In this document: positions 1 to 8,900 of the stretch, in pieces | Layout of the letters: the number at the start of each line of letters is the position of its first letter | Numbering within the stretch: the first letter of the stretch is position 1 | Virus record (IMG/VR): IMGVR_UViG_3300037300_000416 | Coordinates: 1-42,746 of that record | Origin: a virus | Length of the DNA: 42,746 bases | Direction: 5' to 3' (one strand) | Made by a program: the position numbers and the translations under genes | The notes under the pieces: generated by a model | Seen by the model: the letters and a program-made list of their open reading frames with translations, nothing else | The model's database searches: none | Told to the model about the DNA's origin: nothing

Positions 1-83
1 ACCCAGAGCAGCACCTGCCGCTCCAACCGGTGTCAAACGGCATGCCGTCTCACCCCAAAAAACCGCCGTCCCAACTGGGCAGT

Positions 84-120
84 TTTAATTGTCGTCGGCG
101 ACCAGCTTTAATTGTCGTCG
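84..120. repeat. Short direct repeat TTTAATTGTCGTCG x2
   Basis: The 14-base sequence TTTAATTGTCGTCG occurs at 84-97 and again at 107-120, a spacing of 23 bases, just ahead of the first gene. Two helical turns between copies could suit a regulator binding upstream of that gene, but this is inference. Nothing else is recognisable in bases 1-150. Confidence 0.5.
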
Positions 121-150
121 CACAAACGGACTGCGGAAGTGAATTGGGAA

Positions 151-726
151 ATGGACCCGGGGAGCAGTGTCGTCAAAACCCGCATCGGCCGTCCCGTGAT
201 CCAGGATGTGTTGTTCTACGATCAAAGCACCGGAGAACTTGAAATCGAAGCCTCTCAACAGAAGCACAGGGAAGTCCTGCGCAATTCATTCGCGGAGGGA
301 GTGATGGGAGATGACTCGTTCTTCCCGATTGAAGAGCAGACACGGGTACTAAACCTCAAGAAACTGATCGAGCTGGATTTCAAACTGCCCGTGCGGACTG
401 GGCATCAAGTGCAAATTACCGCCGTGACGCTCAGTGAATTGATTGCAAGGAGGCCGTTCACAGCGATTCTTTCGGCAAACCGTCAGGACGTGGTCGAGAT
501 TTTGCGGGCAAAGAACGCCTCGGGTTTACTCAACCGCAGTTCGATCAGAAAAGTCCGCATCGAGTTGATTCTCGGAACTGGGCGTCTCGACCGCAAATCC
601 ATCGAACTGAGCGGCGACAACCGCATAAAATTCAACCGCGCAAGCCATGCCGACGAAGTCTATCGCTACCTCCGCCACTGGACCCTTATGGGAAACCGCA
701 GAGTGGAAGAGCATAGTGCTGCATGA
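151..726 (+). CDS. Hypothetical protein, 191 aa
   Basis: I do not recognise this protein. The frame is open from a TTG at 112, and I chose the first ATG at 151. The sequence is soluble, mixed alpha/beta in character, with no signal peptide or membrane segment. It ends DEVYRYLRHWTLMG and a short charged tail. Its last 80 bases overlap the next gene in another frame. It may have lost an N-terminal part, since the upstream end of the window is close. The neighbours are two paralogous unknown genes on the same strand, so the three may form one operon ending at the terminator near 2600. Confidence 0.45.
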   Translation: MDPGSSVVKTRIGRPVIQDVLFYDQSTGELEIEASQQKHREVLRNSFAEGVMGDDSFFPIEEQTRVLNLKKLIELDFKLPVRTGHQVQITAVTLSELIARRPFTAILSANRQDVVEILRAKNASGLLNRSSIRKVRIELILGTGRLDRKSIELSGDNRIKFNRASHADEVYRYLRHWTLMGNRRVEEHSAA

Positions 727-1435
727 GCTGAGTGCCGGAATGCCTTGTGTTTTCCCGGCCTGCGCTTTCGGCATTGGTCCCATGGCCGAGATGGTCAGGG
801 GCGGGCTATTTGCGCGAGGATTTCCGCCCGACAGCGGCGATCACATCGGCTTAGAGATCGACGGCGAGATGAGCGAGTTCTGCGTCTATCGCGTTCGTGG
901 CGAGTTTCATTGCGAAGAAGTTCGGGATGCCAATCCACGCCGACTGCGCCATTCAGAGGATGACTTGACGATGCACACGCTCGACAGGACGGGGTTCTAC
1001 AATTTTGTCGCGAAGGATCTCGGCATCACCGGACAGGTTATTGAACTCGGAAATGGCATCTGGGAGCTCGGTCGAAAACGATTGCCCGGACGAGACAACT
1101 CCAAAGTGATTTTTATCGAGAACAGCGTGCCTACCGCAGCTCTGGAACTGACTTTAATGCGTGATCCGTTCAAGACGCTATGCCTGCTGCATTACAAAAA
1201 ATCTCCGATGCACGACTGGCATTCGGATAAGACCCTGGTCCGTGGCGTGATCGAGGTTAAGAACGGTCGCTATTCGAGCGACGTGTTCGAGGATTTGTCC
1301 GCATCACAAAAGAGTAACTTGCACCTTGAACCTCATTCGGCAAACGAAATGAATAACTCCAATCAATCTCTACATATTTTGAAACCAGAATTAAGTTCAT
1401 ACGATTCCAAAAAATCAAAAAACAAAATTTCTTAA
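647..1435 (+). CDS. Hypothetical protein, first of two tandem paralogues (no HTH)
   Basis: A 262-aa protein of unknown function, homologous along its length to the next gene. Shared blocks include EWKSIVL near the N-terminus, DLGITGQVIELGNGIWELGR against DLGISGQIISVSQGIWELGR, and a block ending VEVVNGR or IEVKNGR. It lacks the HTH tail of its partner and instead ends in a Ser/Asn/Lys-rich, AT-rich stretch with two runs of six A near 1409-1420. The ATG at 647 overlaps the previous gene by 80 bases. The EWKSIVL block shared with the paralogue argues that the N-terminal region is really translated. A frameshift at the A-runs would join it to the downstream frame. Confidence 0.55.
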   Translation: MPTKSIATSATGPLWETAEWKSIVLHELSAGMPCVFPACAFGIGPMAEMVRGGLFARGFPPDSGDHIGLEIDGEMSEFCVYRVRGEFHCEEVRDANPRRLRHSEDDLTMHTLDRTGFYNFVAKDLGITGQVIELGNGIWELGRKRLPGRDNSKVIFIENSVPTAALELTLMRDPFKTLCLLHYKKSPMHDWHSDKTLVRGVIEVKNGRYSSDVFEDLSASQKSNLHLEPHSANEMNNSNQSLHILKPELSSYDSKKSKNKIS

Positions 1436-1524
1436 CTATACAATCTCCAGATTTTATCGAGTGGAAAAGCATAGTTCTTAAAGGCGGTATTTTCTTTCAA
1501 GCTTTCAAACTAGGACTCGATAAT

Positions 1525-2532
1525 ATGATGAAGCTGGTTGATGCAAAAATTTTTAAGCCAGCAGAACCCTTAGACGATTTACCTGAAATACTTAACCTAG
1601 ATATCACCGGAGAATTTGAGTGCCATTTAGTAAATCAAGTAGGTGACAAAATTCAGTGTACTAGAGACGGCACTATATGGCATCAAACGAATGGTAAATT
1701 TTGGGAGACAGTCTATGAATTTACAATAAAAGAGTTTTCTGCACACCAATTGGTTAAGGAGAAATTTTACGCTGTGATGGCCGAAGATCTGGGTATTTCA
1801 GGTCAGATCATATCGGTTTCACAAGGAATTTGGGAGCTAGGCCGTTGGTCGTCAGCCGATACAACAGCCAAGGTGTTATTTGTAGAGGCGGGTGTGAACG
1901 ACGCCGAGCTAAGGTTATTGCTCCATACGGACCCGTTCAATGTGATCTGCGTGCTGCATCATGGCGCAATCTCGCTCTATCCGAAGGTCGAGGAAAAAGC
2001 AATTGCCTGTGGCTGCGTTGAGGTGGTAAATGGTCGAATGGAGACGCAAACCTTCATGGACTTCAAGGCGATTCGTATTCCTCAGGACCCTAGGTCTCCA
2101 TCAATTATCGACCTGAGCCATCAAATGGCGGAGGGCTTCGAAAGCATACGCAAGGCATCCATCCAAGAACTGGTCGCTACAAACGGGATACTAAAGGAGC
2201 TGGAAGCCATCTCAGGGCGTGCGGACGAGTTTTTCACTCAATTGATCGCAGGCTTTGGCTCCGATAAAAGCATGGCGGATCTTTTCATGCAGCTGCTGAC
2301 CAAGAGACCCGATGGTAAACCATTTTCATATGCTGATGTGGGAAAGCAGATGGGTATCTCCCCGCAGGCAGTGGGGGCGAGGTTTCGGAAAATGGGGGGG
2401 AAATATCCAGCCGCCCACCGACATCTCAAGTCGCTCCGGGCTCAGGAGAAGACGACCCAGCTCTCCGCGATCTCTCCCACGCAAAGGAGAAAAAATGGCG
2501 TCGACGAGTGCTACGGCTACGACGCTGATTGA
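1525..2532 (+). CDS. HTH-containing hypothetical protein, second tandem paralogue
   Basis: The first ATG gives 335 aa. Residues 1-190 match the preceding gene, and residues about 265-310 form a predicted helix-turn-helix (SYADVGKQMGISPQAVGARF), suggesting DNA binding and a regulatory or replication role. The homology to the paralogue continues upstream of this ATG in the same frame (EWKSIVL at about 1459-1479). That stretch, back to the stop at 1354, has no ATG, GTG or TTG, so the true gene may be the second half of a frameshifted fusion with 647-1435. The 5' part is noticeably more AT-rich than the 3' part. Function is inferred only from the HTH. Confidence 0.6.
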   Translation: MMKLVDAKIFKPAEPLDDLPEILNLDITGEFECHLVNQVGDKIQCTRDGTIWHQTNGKFWETVYEFTIKEFSAHQLVKEKFYAVMAEDLGISGQIISVSQGIWELGRWSSADTTAKVLFVEAGVNDAELRLLLHTDPFNVICVLHHGAISLYPKVEEKAIACGCVEVVNGRMETQTFMDFKAIRIPQDPRSPSIIDLSHQMAEGFESIRKASIQELVATNGILKELEAISGRADEFFTQLIAGFGSDKSMADLFMQLLTKRPDGKPFSYADVGKQMGISPQAVGARFRKMGGKYPAAHRHLKSLRAQEKTTQLSAISPTQRRKNGVDECYGYDAD

Positions 2533-2596
2533 CGACTTGATTGACGACTTGGTTGTCGAGGTTGACGAGTTCAAACGACTGAAAATCAGGCACTAG
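2495..2596 (+). CDS. Small acidic ORF, 33 aa, with strong ribosome site
   Basis: A 33-codon frame starts at ATG 2495, preceded at 2483-2489 by AAAGGAG with five A residues as spacer. This is one of the few good Shine-Dalgarno sites in the window. It encodes a Ser/Thr-rich start followed by an amphipathic acidic helix (LIDDLIDDLVVEVDEF) and a basic end. The start lies inside the 3' end of the HTH gene in another frame, and the stop sits on the rising arm of the terminator at 2588. A start signal and a terminator bracketing such a short frame make it a plausible small protein. No homologue is known to me. Confidence 0.5.
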   Translation: MASTSATATTLIDDLIDDLVVEVDEFKRLKIRH

Positions 2597-2620
2597 GAGA
2601 AATCCAGTGCCTATTTTTTT
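2588..2620 (+). terminator. Intrinsic terminator after the left operon
   Basis: The arms AGGCACTaGGA and TCCAGTGCCT enclose a GAAA loop, followed by A and seven T. This is a textbook rho-independent terminator closing the 151-2596 gene group and separating it from the phage replication genes. Confidence 0.85.
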
Positions 2621-2678
2621 GACACGGCGGGAAACATGAGGGGCACGCAATTCGGCTCCTCGGAACTACCCGCCCGAG

Positions 2679-2864
2679 ATGAATACATCCCAATCACCGT
2701 CATTCCGTCCACGCCGCCAACGCGGCCAAAAATCCACCCCCCACGAGCTGGCACTTTCCGACGAGCGCGCCCGCCAGTTGGCCGACATCGGGGCAAATAA
2801 TGGAGAGGACGCTGACGAAATTTCAGCATCCGACGCCTTCAAGGAATTCCCTCCGCTCCCCTGA
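2679..2864 (+). CDS. Small hypothetical protein, 61 aa
   Basis: A short charged protein with a basic N-terminus (FRPRRQRGQK) and an acidic C-terminal half (LSDERARQLADIG...DADEISASDAFKEF). It precedes the SSB-like gene by about 80 bases, on the same strand. There is no recognisable domain and no Shine-Dalgarno site. Supported only by position and natural-looking composition. An alternative frame from ATG 2636 (54 codons, 11 bases after a TTGACA) overlaps it and looks less protein-like. Confidence 0.4.
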   Translation: MNTSQSPSFRPRRQRGQKSTPHELALSDERARQLADIGANNGEDADEISASDAFKEFPPLP

Positions 2865-2946
2865 CCGATTTCTGCCGTCGGTCGGGCTGTGCCGGCGGTG
2901 GGTCCATTGAAGCGGCCACCTCACAAAACAAAATCATATCATTACT

Positions 2947-3666
2947 ATGAAACTATCCGCATCAGGATCTACCACCCCATTCGAAGCTCATCCAGAATTT
3001 GACGGCCAAGCTGTCTGTGTGGACGTGACTCCGCTCAAGAAAACCCAATCCAGCTATGGCGAGCGCGAGACATTTCGCCTCGTGTTTGAGACTGCAGAAC
3101 TCCGTCAGAATGGAAGTCCGTTCCTTCTCTTCAGCCGCACGTTCACTCCATCGTTGCACGAAAAGGCAGCTCTCCGCGCCTTCCTAAAACAATGGTTCGG
3201 ACGCGACCTGACTGCTGCCGAACAGAATGAGTTCGATACGGATTCACTCATCGGTCGTCCCGCGCGGGTGTCGGTGATCCACAGCGACTATAACGGCACC
3301 GTCTTTGCGAACATCGGATTGATCCGCGCTGACAAGTCGGGTGAGCCGCTGAAGCCATCTGGAAAATACATCCGCCAGAAGGACCGGCAGAACAACGACG
3401 AGAAGTTCCGACCAGTCTCCAATAACAACGAGTCCCCTACCCCGTCCGATTGGCGTCGTGTGAAGGTGCACGTCGGTAAACACACCGGAATCGATCTGGG
3501 CGAACTGGACCGCGAATCGGTGGAGGCTCTACTCACAAAGTGGCTACCTACGGCCATCGAAATGGAAAAGCCACTCAAAGCCGACCGTGAGATGATTGCC
3601 GCTCTCCAGCAGGCCAAGGAGGCTCTCTCGTCCGAGGATGAGGAAAGCGACGAAATCCCATTCTGA
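2947..3666 (+). CDS. Phage ssDNA-binding-like protein (predicted OB fold)
   Basis: 239 aa. The N-terminal 150 residues follow the pattern of a phage protein family found beside Cas4/RecB-like exonucleases and helicases: an opening with F-x-x-x-x-x-F-x-G-x-A-V-C-V-D-V, then FRLVFET, SRTFTPSLHEKAALR, and a GRPARVSVIHSDYNGTVFANI strand pair. I infer a single-stranded DNA-binding role from this family and from the acidic C-terminal tail (EDEESDEIPF), which resembles SSB tails that recruit partners. The next gene begins 13 bases later. It is the first gene of the replication module. The exact biochemical activity is not proven by sequence. Confidence 0.6.
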   Translation: MKLSASGSTTPFEAHPEFDGQAVCVDVTPLKKTQSSYGERETFRLVFETAELRQNGSPFLLFSRTFTPSLHEKAALRAFLKQWFGRDLTAAEQNEFDTDSLIGRPARVSVIHSDYNGTVFANIGLIRADKSGEPLKPSGKYIRQKDRQNNDEKFRPVSNNNESPTPSDWRRVKVHVGKHTGIDLGELDRESVEALLTKWLPTAIEMEKPLKADREMIAALQQAKEALSSEDEESDEIPF

Positions 3667-3679
3667 TCATCCAGCCACC

Positions 3680-4543
3680 ATGATCATCGTCCCACGAGAA
3701 TCCTCCTCGCACTGGTATTTCCCGAACGGCACGCCCCTTCATCAGGTGCCACGTGCCGACGGGAAGGGCGAACGCTCAACCAGCCTACGAGACGCCCGAA
3801 AACTCGGCTTGTTCCCATCTGTCACCAATGTCCTCGGCGTGATCGCCAATCCAGGGCTGTCGGCATGGAAGATGGAACAGGCCATCCTCTCGGCACTCAC
3901 CCTGCCGCGCCATGAAGATGAATCGCTCGATGCGTTCGCCGCTCGGGTAGTCACCGACATGAACGGCGAGGTGAAATCCGCTGCTGACCGGGGAAGTGCC
4001 GTCCATGCCGCCATCGAGGGATACGCCCAAGGTGGCTGGCTGCCGGAGGACAAGGAGATTGCCCGTCTCTTTGAACCGGCCCGCCAGTGGTTTGACGCGG
4101 AGGTGATTGCCGTCCACTCGGTGGAAATCGCCACCGGTCACCTCGAATGGGGATACGCCGGGCGCGTGGACATGGTGGCCACATTAAAATCCACAGGCCG
4201 CCCCACGGTGGTGGATTTCAAGACTCAGAAGACGCGTCGCGACAAGGATGGGAACTTCAAGCCGATCCTTCACGACACGTGGCCATTGCAACTCGAAGCC
4301 TACCGTCAGGCACTCGCGTCGCGGGACAAGGGACTGGACGATGCTGCCATCGCCTCCGTGGTGATTGGTTCCACCGAACCGGTTCCAGTGGTGATGAAGG
4401 TGTGGGATGATGCCGACAAACCCGGCTTCTTCCGCGCCTTCCTCGCCGCCCGCGACTTGTGGGTCTGGCAGAAAAACTACTGCCCGGTGAAGGACTCGCC
4501 GGACGCAGGTGACGAGCCGCCGACCGCGTTGGTCCCGGCCTGA
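3680..4543 (+). CDS. PD-(D/E)XK nuclease, Cas4/RecB-like phage exonuclease
   Basis: 287 aa from ATG 3680; the frame is open further upstream but only across the end of the previous gene. The nuclease core is visible: GRVDMV with Asp164, then VVDFKTQKT with Asp179 and Lys181 forming the D...DxK metal site, and QLEAYRQAL as the conserved motif with Gln/Tyr after the core. An earlier HAAIEGYAQG helix is also typical of the family. It probably resects or trims DNA ends during phage replication or recombination, working with the SSB-like protein upstream and the helicase downstream. Confidence in the fold is high; the substrate is inferred. Confidence 0.8.
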   Translation: MIIVPRESSSHWYFPNGTPLHQVPRADGKGERSTSLRDARKLGLFPSVTNVLGVIANPGLSAWKMEQAILSALTLPRHEDESLDAFAARVVTDMNGEVKSAADRGSAVHAAIEGYAQGGWLPEDKEIARLFEPARQWFDAEVIAVHSVEIATGHLEWGYAGRVDMVATLKSTGRPTVVDFKTQKTRRDKDGNFKPILHDTWPLQLEAYRQALASRDKGLDDAAIASVVIGSTEPVPVVMKVWDDADKPGFFRAFLAARDLWVWQKNYCPVKDSPDAGDEPPTALVPA

Positions 4544-4572
4544 TTAAAAATACCCAACCTAACTACTCACTC

Positions 4573-4740
4573 ATGATCCACCCGTCTTATCCGCAGTCTG
4601 CGTATCGTCGATTCTCGATCCAGGGATTCACCGCTCGCAAAAATCGCCCTCGTCGCCGTTGGCCGATGATCGTCTTATCATTCATCCTCGGTCTCATCGC
4701 GGGCTGGGCGATTCGCGGAGGAGGCGCGTGGCTACCATGA
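4573..4740 (+). CDS. Small single-pass membrane protein, 55 aa
   Basis: Starts at ATG 4573 and stops at TGA 4738-4740, sharing ATGA with the helicase start at 4737. The first 31 residues are Arg-rich and Pro-rich, then PMIVLSFILGLIAGWAI forms one predicted transmembrane helix, leaving a short GGGAWLP tail. The basic N-terminus predicts an Nin-Cout orientation. Its function is unknown. The four-base overlap indicates translational coupling with the helicase and supports it being a real gene rather than spacer. Confidence 0.55.
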   Translation: MIHPSYPQSAYRRFSIQGFTARKNRPRRRWPMIVLSFILGLIAGWAIRGGGAWLP

Positions 4741-5990
4741 GTGGGAGTTTCGTAGCCCGAAGTCCGGCCGACCGCTTCCTCGACCTCGCCAAGGCTGGTG
4801 AGAACACGTTTCTCACGGGTCCAGCGGGGTCCGGGAAAAGCTACCTCGTGAGGGATTTTCTTAAACGTCACCCTGACACCCATGTCACGGCATCCACCGG
4901 AGTAGCGGCCCTCAACGTGGGCGGCATGACCGTTCATCGATGGAGCGGAATGTTGCTCGGACCAGCCAAAGGACAGGATTTTGGTAAGTTTTATGCTCAG
5001 CTTGCAAGGGACGCCAAACCCAACGTGCGTGCCGCCTTCAACCGGGTGCGTGGCTGCAAGCGGCTCGTGATTGATGAAATATCGATGCTCTCAGGCCGTG
5101 CGTTTGACTACCTCGATTTCCACTGCCGCAAGATCCGCGATGACAAACGACCCTTCGGCGGCATCCAGGTGATTGGGACAGGCGATTTTTTACAGCTTCC
5201 GCCCGTTAGGATTAACCCACAGCACGGCTATGACTGGGCCTTTGATTCCCCAGCTTGGATGGAGGCGAATTTCCAGACCGTGGAGCTCCGGCGCATCATG
5301 CGTCAGGATGAACCGGAATTGGTAGCCGCCCTCGGCAAGTTCCGCCGTGGTGAAATCGACTCGGCCACCGAGAAACTACTGCGACCACGGATCAGCCTGT
5401 TCCCGCACCGCGACATCACCCGGCTATTCACCCACAACTCGATGGTGGACCGCTGGAACAACTTTTGTCTCGGCGAGCTACCGGGGCCTGAGTCCGTTAG
5501 GGAGGCGGAAACTTGGGGACCGCAGAGCCAGATCGACTTCCTCGAAAAGAACCTGCTCACGCCAAAGGTTCTGCGTCTCAAGCCGGGGGCCAAAGTGATG
5601 TTCACCGTGAACCGCCCCGACGATGGCTTCGTCAACGGCCAGACCGGCGACGTGGTTTCCATCGGCTTCACCTCCGTGGTCGTCCACACCCAGAACCGCG
5701 AACTGGAGGTGTCGCCCTACCGCTGGCGCTTTGATTCCAACGACCCGGGAACCGCCTGGTTTGAACAACTCCCGCTGCGCTTGGCCAACGCGCTCACGAT
5801 CCACAAAGCTCAAGGTCTCACACTTGACTCTGCCTTCGTTGACGTGAGGGCCGCTCGTGAACCGGGCCAAGCCTACGTCGCCCTATCGCGGGTCCGCACG
5901 CTCGCCGGACTCCACCTCAAAGACTGGCCCAAAGGCGTCTTCGTTTCCCAGCGCGCACTCGATTTCCACTTTCCCCATTCACACCCATGA
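4737..5990 (+). CDS. PIF1/RecD-like superfamily 1B DNA helicase
   Basis: 417 aa, starting at the ATG that overlaps the previous stop. The motifs appear in order: Walker A TGPAGSGKSYLV with Lys34, Ia-type TASTGVAALNVGGMTVHRWSG (quoted in part), Walker B RLVIDEISML with Asp113/Glu114, motif III GTGDFLQLPP with Gln153, ELRRIMRQ, and the C-terminal UvrD_C_2 block ALTIHKAQGLTLD followed by GQAYVALSRVRT. This matches PIF1 family 5'-3' helicases. It probably unwinds DNA at the phage fork or removes obstacles and structured DNA. Length and motif spacing are normal for phage PIF1 proteins. The stop overlaps the start of the fused replicase gene (ATGA at 5987-5990). Confidence 0.88.
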   Translation: MSGSFVARSPADRFLDLAKAGENTFLTGPAGSGKSYLVRDFLKRHPDTHVTASTGVAALNVGGMTVHRWSGMLLGPAKGQDFGKFYAQLARDAKPNVRAAFNRVRGCKRLVIDEISMLSGRAFDYLDFHCRKIRDDKRPFGGIQVIGTGDFLQLPPVRINPQHGYDWAFDSPAWMEANFQTVELRRIMRQDEPELVAALGKFRRGEIDSATEKLLRPRISLFPHRDITRLFTHNSMVDRWNNFCLGELPGPESVREAETWGPQSQIDFLEKNLLTPKVLRLKPGAKVMFTVNRPDDGFVNGQTGDVVSIGFTSVVVHTQNRELEVSPYRWRFDSNDPGTAWFEQLPLRLANALTIHKAQGLTLDSAFVDVRAAREPGQAYVALSRVRTLAGLHLKDWPKGVFVSQRALDFHFPHSHP

Positions 5991-8900
5991 CAGCTTCCAT
6001 TCCGCCCGACATCAACTCGTTAGACAGACTCGCCGCCGCGCAGTTCTACGCCACCACTCTTGGCTGGGCGATCCATCCCATACTGCCGCCTGACCGTGGC
6101 GAACCGCAGGAACGCGGCAAGAAGCCGATCCTCAAAGGCTGGCGCAATCACACCGCGTCTGAGATCACCCCGGATTTCTTAGCGAAGTATTTCGATGGTG
6201 GCTCTACCCACAACATCGGCTGCGTCGTCCGCCCGCCATTCATCCATGTCGATCTCGATAGCAAACCGGATGCCGGGGCCTCAGTGATGGCATGGCTGGC
6301 CACTCAATCGGAACTCGCCACCGTTCCCCGCGAACGCACCGGAGGTGGAGCGCACTTGGCATTCATCTGCCGCGACATCCCGGAAGAAGTGATGAAGTTG
6401 AAAAAGGCACCAACCTGCCAGATCAACGATGCCGTCTCCGCCGAACTCTATCTGGACGGGCTGAACTTGGTTCTCTCGCCGTCCGTGCATAAGAGCGGGC
6501 ACAAGTATTCCTGGGAAGTGACCGGCGACATCCCGGAGGTAAGCTGGCATCAGCTTTGCCGCTGGTTTGGATTTTCCGCTCCTGAAGCCAGGAAGCGTGG
6601 ACGCCCGGGCAAGGAAAAGCCGTGGTGGTCAAAATGGGAACAGGATCTCAGCACTCTCGATCTCGCCGGAGTGATGGAAGAACTCAACTCCCTCGGTGAA
6701 TGCCTCGATCCAGATCATAACAAGTGGTCGGTGCGCTGCCCTTGGGAGGCCAATCACACTGGAGGAGTGGCGGATGCTCCAGGGTCGGATACCATCATCT
6801 TCAACCAGCCGGAAACCATGCCCGGTTTCAAGTGCCTCCATTCTCATTGCGAGGCCAAGGGCATCAAGGACGTGATCGAATGGGCGGAAGAGCAGAAACC
6901 CGGAATCATCAATTCTCGCTGCGCCAACCTCCGTGCTTGGTCGCCGGGAACCACCAACGCCACCGGCAGACCCCGCATCATTCTTCCCGCACTCGGTCGC
7001 TCCAACAGCGAGTTTGGTAAGGAACTGGGTGCTGCCATCGCCCCGGCACTCGATCTCTTTCTGTTTTCTAGCAACGTGGTGGAAATTGCCACCGTGCCTG
7101 CTGCGGACGATAAGGGTGCGATTCCCGGTCACATGATCTCGACGATACGACCCACGGAATTGGTCACCGCAGTCGAGCGCACGGTAGAAACAGGCGTGCT
7201 GCGGGAAGATGACGCGGGTGACGAGGTCTTCATCCCCAAGAGCATGAGCGAGGCCGACGCCAGAATCACGCTGGTGAGTGGAGTCTTCAGCGATTCTCTG
7301 CCCCGCATTCGCCGAGTTCTCGACGTGCCGGTCCCGCATTTCTCAGAGGACGGAAAACTAATCTATCCAAAGACGGGATACGACGAGCGTTTCGGCACCT
7401 GGTTGAATCCTCACGCTCCGAAGCTCAAAACGATGGGCCACAGCGAGGCTCTCCGTTGGCTCCTCCATGATCTTTTCGGGCTGCCCGAGAACGGCGGCTT
7501 CTGGTGGCACGACGAACAAGCACGAGTCCACGCACTCGCCAGATTCATTACCCCTTTCTGCCGGGGACTGATGGGATGGAAGCGCACGCCGCTCTGGATC
7601 TTCGATGGCAACCGCGAGGGTTGTGGCAAGGACACCTGCGCCGATCTCACCCACGTGGTCTACACCGGACGTTCCATCGTCTGCGCCCCGCTCTCCAAGG
7701 AATGCGACGACGAGATGCGCAAACGGATCACCTCGGCCTTGATGGCCGGCAGTCGCTTCTTCCACTTGGCAAACATGAAGGGGCACGTGCGCTACGCCTC
7801 GCTCGAAGCCGCCACCGACAACTCGGGTGTGTGGGAGGACCGTCGCCTTGGGGTGAGTGAAACCCTCACGCTTCCCAACGAGACAGAGTTTTCCTTCTCG
7901 GCCAACAACGCCACATGGGAACCGGACATCGAGCGTCGCTGCCGCCGGATTCGTTTGCGCTTCACACCAGAGGACATCAACGGCCACCGCTACAAATATC
8001 CCGACATCAAAGGCTGGGTCCGCCAACACCGTGCCGATCTTCTTTCGGCCATCGCCGCACTGGTGAACGAGTGGGTGAGGCAGGGTTGTCCGCCTGGTCC
8101 ATCTCCCTTCACCTCGTTCCCGGAATGGGGTCAGGTCGTGGGTGGCATCCTTCATTGCGCCGGATTGCCCGACCCATGTCAGCCGCACGAAGACAGCCAA
8201 TCCTCCGGCGACCAATCCACGCGGGCGATGAGGGAGTTCTTCGAGCTTGCGCTCGACAACTTCGGCGACGGCATGATCCGCAAGCCAGATTTCCAGCAGT
8301 TCGTGAATCAAACCGAAGAGGTTCATGAGCTGTTTGACTGGATCGATTTCGCGACGCGACAGGGTCAGACCAGGTTCGGAAAGCTCATCGTGAAGTTCGA
8401 CAAGCGCGAATTAGGTGGGATCACCTTCCGCCTGAAGCAGTCCTCAAAAAACCGCGCTGATTACAGATTCTTTCGCGAGAATGAGGAAGAACTCCCCACA
8501 CGTCCCCCCGAGGCCAACTCCACCCAAAACACGCGGGGACATGGTGACATTTGGGGACATTCTCCTATAGCTCATGTAGGCGAAAAAAATGCTGATGAAA
8601 AAAATAAAAAAGAGAGTGTATTAAAAGCTCTACATAGAAGTGAGGGACAAACGTCCCCAAATGTCACCATGTCCCCGCGGGCGGTTTTCTGCTCCCTCCG
8701 GAGCGATCTCGACCGTATCGCCATAGACCTAACTGGTGCCTCCCGCATCGCTCTGGACATCGAAACCTATGGGCCCCGCAAAGGCGATGGACTTGATCCA
8801 TGGAAAGGCGACATCCGCCTGCTCTCACTGCGCCGTGAGAATGGAACGATCTGGACCATCGACCTCCGTGCCGTTGGATACGAACTCGGGCCGATCAAAC

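Noticed and set aside
2619-2801. TTGACA 11 bases before ATG 2636 with a 54-codon frame as an eleventh GTTGAC-boxed gene
   Set aside because: Spacing is shorter than in the other ten, the peptide is Arg/Pro-rich without structure, and the overlapping frame from 2679 looks more like a protein.
2863-2883. GACCGA...TCGGTC hairpin as a terminator before the SSB-like gene
   Set aside because: Six-base stem without a T-run; it would not end transcription and may be chance in GC-rich DNA.
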